Shown piece by piece: positions 48,065 through 57,804 of a stretch of DNA of 64,000 nucleotides (within the stretch, counting starts at the first letter, position 1; the number at the start of each line of letters is the position of its first letter). Where the stretch lies: the NCBI GenBank assembly GCA_030522415.1, contig CM060121.1, forward strand, positions 20,816,642 through 20,880,641. The letters are read 5' to 3'. Source of the stretch: Channallabes apus. Taxonomy: Eukaryota; Chordata; Actinopteri; Siluriformes; Clariidae. The translations under genes were made by a program, and so were the position numbers. The notes under the pieces are model-generated. The model saw nothing but the letters and a program-made list of their open reading frames with translations. It searched no databases and had not been told where the DNA came from.

Positions 48065-48622
48065 CAGTGGCTTGCAAAAGTATTCAACCCCCTTGAACTT
48101 TTCCACATTTTGTCACATTACAGCCACAAATATGAATCAATTTTATTGGAATTCCATGTGAAAGACCCATACAAAGTGGTGTACACGTGAGAAGTGGAAG
48201 GAAAATTATACACGATTCCAAACATTTTTTACAAATAAATAACTGAAAAGTGGGGTGTGTGTAATTATTCAGCCTCCTGAGTCAATACTTTGTAGAACCA
48301 CCTTTTGCTGCAATTACAGCTGCCAGTCTTTTAGGGTATGTCTCTACCAGCTTTGCACATCTAGAGACTGAAATCCTTGCCCATTCTTCTTTGCAAAACA
48401 GCAGTTTTCAGATCTTGCCACAGATTCTCGATTGGATTTAGATCTGGACTTTGACTCTGCCATTCTAACACATGGTTATGTTTTGTTTTAAACCATTCCA
48501 AAGTACACCACTTTGTATTGGTCTTTCACGTGGAATTCCAATAAAATTTATTCATGTTTGTGGCTGTAATGTGACAAAATGTGGAAAAGTTCAAGGGGGC
48601 CGAATACTTTTGCAAGCCACTG
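48065..48622. mobile_element. Non-autonomous Tc1-like element with long TIRs
   Basis: TA flanks (48063-48064 and 48623-48624). The left end 'cagtggcttgcaaaagtatt' is mirrored at the right end over roughly 120 bp ('gtgacaaaatgtggaaaagt' near the right). The middle keeps about 190 bp of antisense transposase C-terminus, including 'ttggatttagatctggactt', the reverse of the DLNPIE codons. It is an internal-deletion derivative of a family distinct from the one at 54763. Confidence 0.88.
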
Positions 48623-48659
48623 TATGTCTGACTATACGGTGAGTGAGTGAGTGATTTAG

Positions 48660-48812
48660 TTTTCCGAGCCAGAGGCGTCGCTGTGGAGTCACGTGTGTTT
48701 ACACCGAGCCTGTTTCTGCTGTCGACGAAGAAGTCATGGCGTCACGACTCAGGAACAGTCCGAGTTCGACAAATGCGGATTTTATTCCGTCACTCTGAAT
48801 AAATGGTGTTTT
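48660..48812 (+). other. Candidate non-coding first exon of the downstream BTB/Kelch gene
   Basis: A CpG-containing, non-repetitive stretch ends at a good donor ('tttttcgg|gtaagtg', about 48813). It contains a complete 20-codon upstream ORF (48736-48798, MASRLRNSPSSTNADFIPSL). The next plus-strand coding exon with an acceptor is at 63720, about 15 kb away. Linking the two is inference. Confidence 0.3.
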
Positions 48813-49175
48813 TCGGGTAAGTGTAACTTTGTTCTCTTAGGTGTCGGTTTGTGTAGACGAGGAGAATTAAAACGAATCTTGTTTGCGTTAAAACTGTCAG
48901 GAGAAGCTGTTAACCCTCTGCCGTTACCTCCCCCTTATATGGAGCAGGAGATTACCGAACCACACTGGACTGAATATACAGACTATTCAAGATGAATTAC
49001 ATCAGATATTTTACATTTAAAATTCCTAACTGAAGTTATGTAACAGTTAAAGGACGAGTGATATGTTCGTTGGAATTAGCGCGATAATAATCTGACACAG
49101 GAGGGTTTGTTTATTACAGGTTAAATGTCTGTACACTGTATTCTAACCTGTACTGACATCCTATAGAGTGTGTGT

Positions 49176-49534
49176 AGGATAGAGAGAGAGAGTGGGGGTG
49201 GGGGTGGGATAGGGTAGAGAGTGTGTGTGTGGGGGGGGGGGGATAGGGTAGAGTGTGTGTGAGTGTGGGAGGGGTATGGTAGAGTGTTTGCGTGTGTGTG
49301 TGGGATAGGGTAGAGAGAGTGTGTGTGGGATAGGGTAGAGAGTGTGTGTGTGTGTGGGATAGGGTAGAGAGAGAGTGTGTGTGTGTGTGGGATAGGGTAG
49401 AGAGAGAGTGTGTGTGTGTGTGGGATAGGGTAGAGAGAGAGTGTGTGTGTGTGTGGGATAGGGTAGAGAGAGAGTGTGTGTGTGTGTGGGATAGGGTAGA
49501 GAGAGAGCGTGTGTGTGTGTGGGATAGGGTAGAG
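49176..49534. repeat. Minisatellite 'gggatagggtagag-agtgtg', left part
   Basis: Tandem units of 'gggatagggtagagag' plus (gt)n, about 35-37 bp each. It is interrupted by a hAT element and continues at 51061. Apparent proteins on both strands are repeat artefacts. Confidence 0.95.
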
Positions 49535-49768
49535 CAGTGGTTCTCAAACTTTTTCTGTCATTCCCCACTTAAGGCGGTGAGCGAATTTTCAAGCCCCACT
49601 TGTCAACAAAATAATAACGAAATCGGCCAAGTTTACTGTTTATTGAAATATAAATTTCTAAACGAATAAGATCAAACAACACCAAGTTAAAAACAGATAA
49701 AATACACATGCAATTGTTATAAAGGGCTTTCGTTGTCACTTATCTTTGCATAATTGACCCCATGTTTA

Positions 49769-50071
49769 TTAGCTGCTCAGCAATCGTTTGTAGTTTTTTT
49801 TGCACTGGCCAATTCTGTATGCAACTTTGAATGAAGCCATTTGTGCTTTGCTGTCCACTGATTCAGATTTTACCATGTGATTATCCTGCTGTCTGTATTC
49901 TGCCAGCTTTCTTTGAAAGAAGTCGAGTGGCTTATTAACGTGACTGGAGTGTGTTGTCTCTAAGTGTCTTCCTAATTTGTTAGGTCTCATGTGGTCTGCT
50001 GCCAGCGGTTTAAGACACAAAACACACACGAGCCTCTCCTCTGCCCCCCACCATCCCCACCATGAATCCAA
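49769..50071 (-). pseudogene. hAT-Charlie-type transposase N-terminal fragment
   Basis: The minus frame reads ERLVCVLCLKPLAADHMRP, then KLGRHLETTHSSHVNKPLDF and ASFKVAYRIGQCKK. CxxC and HxxxxTH form a BED-type zinc finger, as in ZBED/FAM200-like hAT proteins. The frame stops shortly after, where the element has been internally deleted, so no catalytic domain is left. Confidence 0.8.
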
Positions 50072-50089
50072 GCTCAGGATAGGCTTCAG

Positions 50090-50515
50090 TAGGGGTGGGC
50101 GATATAACCAAAATCTTAACGATCACAATATAGCAATTTGTATCTGAAAATACATAAATAAAAATTCAAACACAAAGAAACTGTTTTACATAATGTAATT
50201 TTATGTGAATTGCTGAGGTTTGCCGCATTTTTTTACTTTGGCCATATTTGTTTGGATGCTTGGATTTCAGATGAGGGAAGAGGTTTGACGTGTTTCCACC
50301 ACTTGTTAAAACAGTGCACTTGTGTACCTTGCAAATCACGTTCATCTCATTCGTATCACTTTTCTTATACCCAAACCAATTCCACAACACAGACGATGCA
50401 GCTTTTTTCTTTACAATCTCCTCTATGTTGGTTTCGTCACATGTAAGCAAACTCACTGCTGCTGCACCGTCTTCTTCCATTGTCGAAAGTGGGACGAAAC
50501 CGTGGCACCCGATTG
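50090..50515 (-). pseudogene. Second hAT fragment with ZBED1-like BED finger, nested
   Basis: The minus frame from 50480 reads SSVLWNWFGYKKSD, VICKVHKCTVLTSGGNTSN and LFPHLKSKHPNKYGQ. This is a BED finger of the ZBED1/Ac type and unlike the neighbouring Charlie-type finger. Its plus-strand left edge 'taggggtgggcgatat' looks like a hAT terminus. The other end was not found, so this is a truncated insertion. Confidence 0.7.
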
Positions 50516-51060
50516 AACCGAATATCTGCGCAAATACAGCGCAGCGCGACTATCTGGATAGCGCAGTGATGATCTGGTTTATTTGCGCAGCCCGGTGGAT
50601 CGCGCAGCGCCGCTCGAATCACAAACCTGCGCGACTCACTGTGTTTTATTTAAAAACAATTTAAAATGTCAGGACTGTTTAATATTGTTTCCGCCTTGCC
50701 ATGCCTGGTTTGTACGTGCGCATCCCAGCGGGGGAAAATATAATTTTATGGTCGGCGCGGTTTATTTCTGTCAGAGTCGCGCAGCGCTGCCCAGTGGGTC
50801 GCGCAGGTTTGTGATTCGAGCAGCGCTGCTCAAGTTGGCCCGACGTTAAACCATTATTGTTGCACTATGGTTCCACTTTTTCTCCCGGCCCACAACTGAT
50901 GTTATTTTAAATTTACTTGTATTAATGATCCATTTATTTGTGTGTGATTGTTTAGTTTTTTCCTATTATTTTCCACTAATTTCCTCCCGTTCATTGCGCC
51001 CCACCTGTCATGTCTGTATTCCCCACTAGTGGGGCGCGCCCCACACTTTGAGAACCACTG

Positions 51061-51415
51061 GGGTAGAGAGAGAGTGTGTGTGTGTGTGGGATAGGGTAGA
51101 GAGAGAGTGTGTGTGTGGGATAGGGTAGAGAGTGTGTGTGTGTGTGGGATAGGGTAGAGAGTGTGTGTGTGTGTGGGATAGGGTAGAGTGTGTGTGTGTG
51201 TGTGTGGGATAGGGTAGAGAGTGTGTGTGTGTGTGTGTGTGGGGGGGGGTATGGTAGAGTGTTTGCGTGTGTGTGTGTGGGATAGGGTAGAGAGAGTGTG
51301 TGTGTGTGTGGGATAGGGTAGAGTGTGTGTGTGTGGGGGGGGGGATAGGGTAGAGTGTGTGTGAGTGTGGGATAGGGTAGAGTGTGTGTGTGTGTGGGGG
51401 GGGGGGGTATTTTGC
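51061..51415. repeat. Minisatellite, right part
   Basis: Continuation of the array at 49176-49534 after the hAT insertion, with the same 'gggatagggtagag' units and variable (gt)n and poly(G) stretches. Confidence 0.95.
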
Positions 51416-51594
51416 GAACATCCTGTACATTAGGGCTGCACGATATATCGAAAAAATATCGTTATCGCAATAATGGTAGACGGGATATCCGTATCGCAAA
51501 GAGTTGCGATAAATAATTCATGTGCCAAGCATTTGTGTGTCCAAATTTGACCAATTAGATGGGCCCTTACTATGTTTATACCCGCTTATATCTT

Positions 51595-51634
<40 letters not shown>

Positions 51635-51940
51635 CATATTTACATCTTTATACTTAATTCTGTAACGATCTAACCCGGGATGATCAGAAGACTTAGCGAT
51701 TAGCCATTAGCCCTTTGTAGCGTGGACGGTAAACCCAAACGCGGAAGCAAGCGAGTAGGCAGGATAACCACGCAAATTAGTCTAAGGACTCTCACAGAAG
51801 GGGAGCAAGGGAAATACACAAATTTAACCCGCGTCCTATAAACACACACTCGAATCAGAAAGTAAACAATCTGCACCGACATGCGTGAACTCAGCGACTA
51901 AGCTCTATGCGGTGGTTTGTTTACTCCTCTTATACGTCCT

Positions 51941-52363
51941 GGGGTCCGTTCTTTGTACGTCGCTTGACACATCCGAGATGAACTGACACATCTAAGATGA
52001 GATCATCGTGCTAATTACACTCTGGCTAAGTTGGTTCTTCGAGCACACCTGTTGTTGATGATTAGTATGGCTGGATTGAGTTGTCTAGGATTATTGCGCG
52101 CTTGTGCGTTGGTTTAAAAGGCGATATGCATCGACTGATCACAAGTCCTTCGATTGGTTGAAGAAATGGCAAAAGAGCAGCTCAATTTATTTTGTAACGT
52201 GTTATGCGCTGAAATGCCCCCTCCCATGGATTGCTCCCCCCCCCTACATAATCACTATTAAAGATTATATTAGAACTTAAATTCATAGGTTAATGGTTTC
52301 CAAATTACATGAGACAATAAAATAAAATATGCAATATGAAAATAAATGTTGTATATGAAAAAA

Positions 52364-52440
<77 letters not shown>

Positions 52441-53030
52441 TTATTTTTTTTTCAAATACATGTATACTTTTATATTGGTTATTTTATAATAAAAATAATT
52501 TCGTCCAATTTTTCATTATAAAAATATTTATTTTTATCATATATAAATATTTATTTGCATATTCATGACAAACCCCTGAAAAATAAATATGTTACAAAAT
52601 AAACATTATACAAGAATTTGTATTAATGGTCTTGACGGCTGTCTCGTGCCTAGGGTTTATTATAATAGTAATATCATATTTTATGATAATAAACCTATGG
52701 AATTTATGTTCTAATATAATATTTGATAGCGATTATCCATGGCACGGGGGCATATATGCAAGATACTTTTCTTTTCCCACGTGAGTCAGTCCGCATCTGT
52801 CGTGGTCTTTAACCAATCAGATGTGACCTCAACATTTCAAGCAGGAGCGCAGCCTTAATCCTGTTTACATGAAATAAACCTGCTACCGAGCAGGTTCAAG
52901 CTTACGGACATGTTGCTATGACAACAAGTGCGAGAAGCGCATCGAAGAACGAAACAATCCAAGATCAGGACAAATCCACAACAATCAAATCCAGCTAACT
53001 GAGTTAGCGACGTACGAAAAACGGACCCCT
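51941..53030. mobile_element. Nested TIR element of uncertain superfamily
   Basis: Left end 'ggggtccgttctttgtacgt' and right end 'cgtacgaaaaacggacccc' are inverted over about 25 bp with few mismatches. A clear target duplication was not found. A PIF/Harbinger-like MITE is one option. It includes the (AT)n run at 52368-52432. Confidence 0.6.
52368..52432. repeat. (AT)n microsatellite
   Basis: Perfect TA run of about 65 bp. Confidence 0.95.
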
Positions 53031-53591
53031 AGTTCGCGACCGCATTACTTCCGGGTCCTAGTGCCGGTTGCGGAGCGCGCGTGTGTGTGAATTTATTATT
53101 ATTATTTTTTATTTTTGTTTAATAATATTTATTTTTATTTAAAAACAAAAAACAGGCAAGCCAAAGAGAATATTTTGTTTAAAAGATGCTCTTGTTTTAA
53201 GACACTATTGATGAGTGTGAGGTTACATGTAAATAAAAAGTCATGTTTGAATGTAATTCATATTGTGTTGGCAGGTTTATAGTAACAGCAAACCAGGAGT
53301 GAGAATATCTGCTGAGGGTTTTTAGTCATTCATAGTGTTTTGAAGTCTAAATATTTGCAACTTCCTTGACATATAGTTTCTTTTTAGCCTGAATTAGATT
53401 TAATTACATCAGACGAATATCTATTACCTGTTTATTTTAGTATGATCATTACATATAAATAAATAATTTAAAAAAGACAATAATAATAATAAAAAATGCA
53501 TTTCTCTAGGGAAATGTTATATCGCAAGAAATATTGTTATCGCAATATTCAACAACAATATCGCATATTTTCCTAATATTGTGCAGCCCTA

Positions 53592-53756
53592 CTGTACATG
53601 CACTCAGGCATCCTAATGGCAGCAGATTCCAACCTCTCTGCCAGTTTTTGAGCATGTAGTATCCTTAGTATAACATAATCCTTAGGCAAACAATTGGGCC
53701 CTTCACACACTATGACAACATAGGGCTGATGTCATAGTGCTTGGGCTTAAAAAATT
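53592..53756 (-). repeat. Dispersed repeat, copy A
   Basis: Inverted relative to 46955-47450 ('gcatcctaatggcagcagat', 'gtcatagtgcttgggctt'). It borders RTE fragment A on its right, exactly as copy B (57250-57420) borders RTE fragment B. Confidence 0.75.
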
Positions 53757-53777
53757 ATCCATAGGAAAACAATGAGA

Positions 53778-54069
53778 ACAGTAAGATGTGCTGTAGGTGT
53801 GACAGAAGAGTTCAAGGTGAAGCTGGGTCTGCATCAAGGATCGGCTCTATGCCCCTTTTTGTTTGCTCTGGTGATTGACAGAATGACAGATGAGGTAAGT
53901 CAGGAGTCTCCATGGACTATCATGTTTGCAGATGACATTGTGCTTTTGTAGCGAGAGCAGTGAACAGGTGGAGGAAAATTTGTAGAGGTGGAGGTACAGT
54001 ATGCTCTGGAAAGCAGAGGAATGAAGGTTAGCCGCAGCAAGACGGAATACATGTGTGTGAATGAGAGGG
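53778..54069 (+). pseudogene. RTE LINE fragment A
   Basis: Homologous to about 13120-13410 of the RTE element (LHQGSALx[25 protein letters not shown]). It has an extra T before TAGCGAGAGC that breaks the frame after the FADD motif, plus small insertions in 'tttgtagaggtggagg' and 'tacagtatgctctgg'. Fragment B shares all of these. It ends abruptly at 'gagaggg'. Confidence 0.85.
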
Positions 54070-54374
54070 TTAGGGTTAACTTTTCGGCCTAACTTTAAGG
54101 CCTCGTCACAGCTGACTTGTTTGAGAAATCGAAAATCCCTCTGCAATTGTGCATCCTCAGTGTCTTTAGATCACATAGGCCCAGTTTAGTGGCGATCCTA
54201 CAAATTTCTTAGGAAGAGTGTATGAAATTCCCTTAGGGTGCGTTTTGCAAATGGCACAAAATAACTAACTTTCTGTTGAGTTGAGCCCATGACATGTGAA
54301 AGTTGTTCAGCTCAAAGAGCTTTAAATGTGTCCCGGGTTTTGCGAACATACATTTTGGTACATGCACTCGGGCA
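54070..54374 (-). repeat. Dispersed repeat, copy B, distal half
   Basis: Inverted copy of 47110-47450 ('gggctcaactcaacaga' reversed, 'gatctaaagacactgagg' reversed). It is cut by hAT element 2 and resumes at 57250. Confidence 0.75.
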
Positions 54375-54648
54375 TCCTAATGTAGGGCTGCAACTAACGA
54401 TTATTTTGATAATCGATTAGTTGGGCGATTATTTTTTCGATTAATCGGATAAAAAGTACCCGCTTTAATTTGCTGTTTTGCTTAACTATATAAAACCATA
54501 AATCAAGGTGTTATGTATAAAAGTAAACTTTAAAAAATAGCCACATAGAGTTTAATGATCTTTAATTTTGACATTTAAACCTTAGTTTATGTAAAGCAAC
54601 ATTCTTTTTTAACAATAATTGCAGATGGCAAGTTGACAGTGTTGATAC

Positions 54649-54649
54649 G

Positions 54650-54715
<66 letters not shown>
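54649..54715. repeat. (GT)n/(TA)n microsatellite
   Basis: A GT run passing into TA and CA repeats, inside hAT element 2. Confidence 0.95.
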
Positions 54716-54721
<6 letters not shown>

Positions 54722-54762
54722 ATACACACACGCACAGTAGTTTAAAAAAATACACTGACATA

Positions 54763-56382
54763 CAGTGGTGTGAAAAACTATTTGCCCCCCTCCTGATTTC
54801 TTGTTCTTTTGCATGTTTGTCACACAAAATGTTTCTGGTCATCAAACACATTTAACTATTAGTCAAAGATAACACAAGTAAACACAAAATGCAGTTTTTA
54901 AATGAGGGGTTTTATTATTTAGGGAGAAAAAAAATCAAAACCTACATGGCCCTGTGTGAAAAAGTAATTGCCCCCTGAACCTAATAACTGGTTGGGCCAC
55001 CCTTAGCAGCAATAACTGCAATCAAGCGTTTGCGATAACTTGCAACGAGCCTTTTACAGCGCTCTGGAGGAATTTTGGCCCACTCATCTTTGCAGAATTG
55101 TTGTAATTCAGCTTTATTTGAGGGTTTTCTAGCATGAACCGCCTTTTTAAGGTCATGCCACAACATCTCAATAGGATTCAGGTCAGGACTTTGACTAGGC
55201 CACTCCAAAGTCTTCATTTTGTTTTTCTTCAGCCATTCAGAGGTGGATTTGCTGGTGTGTTTTGGGCCATTGTCCTGCTGCAGCACCCAAGATCGCTTCA
55301 GCTTGAGTTGACGAACAGATGGCCGGACATTCTCCTTCAGGATTTTTTGGTAGACAGTAGAATTCATGGTTCCATCTATCACAGCAAGCCTTTCAGGTCC
55401 TGAAGCAGCAAAACAACCCCAGACCATCACACTACCACCACCATATTTTACTGTTGGTATGATGTTCTTTTTCTGAAATGCTGTGTTACTTTTACGCCAG
55501 ATGTAACGGGACACGCACCTTCCAAAAAGTTCAACTTTTGTCTTGTCGGTCCACAAGGTATTTTCCCAAAAGTCTTGGCAATCATTGAGATGTTTTTTAG
55601 CAAAATTGAGACGAGCCTTAATGTTCTTTTTGCTTAAAAGTGGTTTGCGCCTTGGAAATCTGCCATGCAGGCCATTTTTGCCCACTCTCTTTCTTATGGT
55701 GGAGTCGTGAACACTGACCTTAATTGAGGCAAGTGAGGCCTGCAGTTCTTTAGATGTTGTCCTGGGGTCTTTTGTGGCCTCTCGGATGAGTCGTCTCTGC
55801 GCTAGTGGGGTAATTTTGGTCGGCCGGCCACTCCTGGGAAGATTCACCACTGTTCCATGTTTTTGCCATTTGTGGATAATGGCTCTCACTGTGGTTCGCT
55901 GGAGTCCCAAAGCTTTAGAAATGGCTTTATAACCTTTACCAGACTGATAGATCTCAATTACTTTTGTTCTCATTTGTTCCTGAATTTCTTTGGATCTTGG
56001 CACGATGTCTAGCTTTTGAGGTGCTTTTGGTCTACTTCTCTGTGTCAGGTAGCTCCTATTTAAGTGATTTCTTGATTGAAACAGGTGTGGCAGTAATCAG
56101 GCCTGGGGGTGACTACAGAAATTTAACTCAGGTGTGATAAACCACAGTTACGTTAGTTTTTAACAAGGGGGGCAATCACTTTTTCACACAGGGCCATGTA
56201 GATTTGGAGTTTTTTTTCTCCCTAAATAACGTAAACCTTCATTTAAAAACTGCAATTTGTGTTCAATTATGTTATCTTTGACTAATAGTTACCGGTTTTT
56301 GATGAGCAGAAACATTTAAGTGTGACAAACATGCAAAAGAATAAGAAATCAGGAAGGGGGCAAATAGTTTTTCACACCACTG
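54763..56382 (-). mobile_element. Complete Tc1-like transposon, copy 1
   Basis: TA flanks (54761-54762 and 56383-56384) with ends 'cagtggtgtgaaaaactatt' and inverse. The inverted repeats are about 200 bp. Each contains an outer motif 'gtgtgaaaaactatttgccc' and an inner, related motif 'gtgtgaaaaagtaattgccc', the IR/DR layout. The 1.62-kb element carries one intact transposase gene on the minus strand. Confidence 0.95.
54981..56003 (-). CDS. Tc1-like transposase, copy 1
   Basis: 340 codons without interruption, the usual length for Tc1-family transposases. The paired helix-turn-helix DNA-binding region covers about residues 1-115 (SGKGYKAISKALGLQRTTVR; GRPTKITP hook). The DDE catalytic domain has D153 (LWTDKTKVELFG), D244 (LQQDNGPKH) and E279 (SPDLNPIE), with 34 residues between the last two, so DD34E is complete. 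The Gly-rich box is KYGGGSVMVWGCF. The residue after D153 is K where copy 2 and most relatives have E, a possible weakening change. The enzyme cuts and pastes the element at TA sites in the nucleus. Confidence 0.93.
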   Translation of the reverse strand: MPRSKEIQEQMRTKVIEIYQSGKGYKAISKALGLQRTTVRAIIHKWQKHGTVVNLPRSGRPTKITPLAQRRLIREATKDPRTTSKELQASLASIKVSVHDSTIRKRVGKNGLHGRFPRRKPLLSKKNIKARLNFAKKHLNDCQDFWENTLWTDKTKVELFGRCVSRYIWRKSNTAFQKKNIIPTVKYGGGSVMVWGCFAASGPERLAVIDGTMNSTVYQKILKENVRPSVRQLKLKRSWVLQQDNGPKHTSKSTSEWLKKNKMKTLEWPSQSPDLNPIEMLWHDLKKAVHARKPSNKAELQQFCKDEWAKIPPERCKRLVASYRKRLIAVIAAKGGPTSY

Positions 56383-57249
56383 TATTCAGTTGTTAAGAAT
56401 GACCTCAATTTTAAATTCTCTTAAATTAATTCAACTTAATAAGACGAATAATAGACTTCTAGATTATTATGATATTATTTTTAATGAAAGTGTCTCTTGC
56501 TACATCCTTTTCACGGTTTATACATTATTTCGATCCTCTTGTCTATTTAATCCTTTTTTGTTGTCTCAAAAAAAAAAAAAAATGTGTATATATATAGACC
56601 ATTTTGCTAGACATTCTCGTAATACGACGACGTAGGGAGAGAAAAAAATTGCCGCTACTGGGTTCACTCTGTTTATTTAGCCCTTTTTCCACATTTCCCT
56701 AGGTACAGTATAGCATGTAGGATCATGGGATATATCCGGTCCTCCGAAGTGTAAAATGAACGTGAAGAAAACGAACTAGAAGTGTTTTCCTTCGTTGGGA
56801 TTTGAACACCAAGAAAAAGCTGCATGCAACGTTTTTTTTAACCCTGTATAACCGCACAGCCGGACAAACGCACGTCACCAAAGCCTGTGTGAACACACTC
56901 ACTGACTCCTATATGTAGAAAACCCTCGATGCTTCATCCGCGCTCACCGGACACTACGACCGGCAGAAAACCGCTCTATTTTAACGCCCGATAAGCGGCG
57001 TTTAATGTAAATTGCTCTGATACCTTGGAGGACTTGGGGCGCGCGCTTTTTCCTGCAGACGCTTCTGTAACCGCCATTGCGTGAGCGGCTGTGTATCTGT
57101 GTGTGTCTTTGTGTATTTGTGCATCTTGTGGTCGCGCTCCTCAGTAACGTGAGCAGCCCAACTAATCGATAACGGCATTCGTTGACAACGAATTTCATTA
57201 TCGATAATTATTGATTTTATCGATTAGTTGTTGCAGCCCTATCCTAATG

Positions 57250-57420
57250 GCAGCAGATTCCAACCTGTCTGCCAGTTTTTGAGCATGTTAAGACCCCCAA
57301 AAAGCCCAAAAATGATGGGGGGTGGGGGGGGGAAACATAATCCTTAGGAAAACAGTTGGGCCCTTCACACACTATGACAACATAGGGCTGATGTCATAGT
57401 GCTTGGACTTTAAAAAAATT
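57250..57420 (-). repeat. Dispersed repeat, copy B, proximal half
   Basis: Continues copy B after hAT element 2 ('gcagcagattccaacctgtc', 'gtcatagtgcttggac'). It contains a poly(G) expansion at about 57318-57333 not seen in copy A. Confidence 0.75.
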
Positions 57421-57437
57421 ATCCATAGGCAAACAAT

Positions 57438-57804
57438 AAGAACAGTAAGATGTGCTGTAGGTGTGACAGAAGAGTTCAAGGTGAAGCTGGGTCTGCATCA
57501 AGGATCGGCTCTATGCCCCTTTTTGTTTGCTCTGGTGATTGACAGGATGACAGATGAGGTAAGTCAGGAGTCTCCATGGACTATCATGTTTGCAGATGAC
57601 ATTGTGCTTTTGTAGCGAGAGCAGGGAACAGGTGGAGGAAAATTTGTAGAGGTGGAGGTACAGTATGCTCTGGAAAGCAGAGGAATGAAGGTTAGCCGCA
57701 GCAAGACGGAATACATGTGTGTGAATGAGAGGGACCCAAGAAGAACGGTGAGGCTACAGGGAGCAGAGTTAAAGAAGGGGCAGGATTTTAAGTACTTAGG
57801 GTCA
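57438..57804 (+). pseudogene. RTE LINE B, RT part
   Basis: Covers the same RT region as fragment A and goes further, to 'aagtacttagggtca' (13465-13480 of the RTE element). It shares fragment A's extra T and small insertions. Not translatable. Confidence 0.85.

Larger units (their letters stand above)
49535..51060 (-). mobile_element. hAT (Charlie-like) element inserted in the minisatellite
   Basis: Ends 'cagtggttctcaaacttttt' and the inverse 'actttgagaaccactg'. The 8-bp direct repeat GGGTAGAG flanks it (49527-49534 and 51061-51068). It carries a minus-strand N-terminal transposase piece at 49769-50071 and, inside that, a piece of another hAT. A GC-rich inverted repeat occupies 50603-50829. 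It cannot code for a complete transposase. Confidence 0.9.
51431..53591. mobile_element. hAT element 1 in the dispersed repeat
   Basis: Ends 'tagggctgcacgatatatcg' and the inverse 'tattgtgcagccct'. The 8-bp direct repeat CTGTACAT flanks it (51423-51430 and 53592-53599). Rejoining the flanks restores the dispersed repeat ('gcgaacatc...catgcactcaggc'). The interior holds (AT)n runs and a nested element at 51941-53030. No transposase was recognised. Confidence 0.88.
54383..57241. mobile_element. hAT element 2 in the dispersed repeat, with a nested Tc1-like transposon
   Basis: Ends 'tagggctgcaactaacgatt' and the inverse 'cgattagttgttgcagccct'. The 8-bp direct repeat TCCTAATG flanks it (54375-54382 and 57242-57249). 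About 1.2 kb belongs to the hAT element itself. The Tc1-like element at 54763-56382 is inserted within. No hAT transposase frame is present. Confidence 0.9.

Noticed and set aside
49161..51499. Open frames of the LPYPTHTHTLS type
   Set aside because: They are a translation of the minisatellite and have no start context, splicing or homology.
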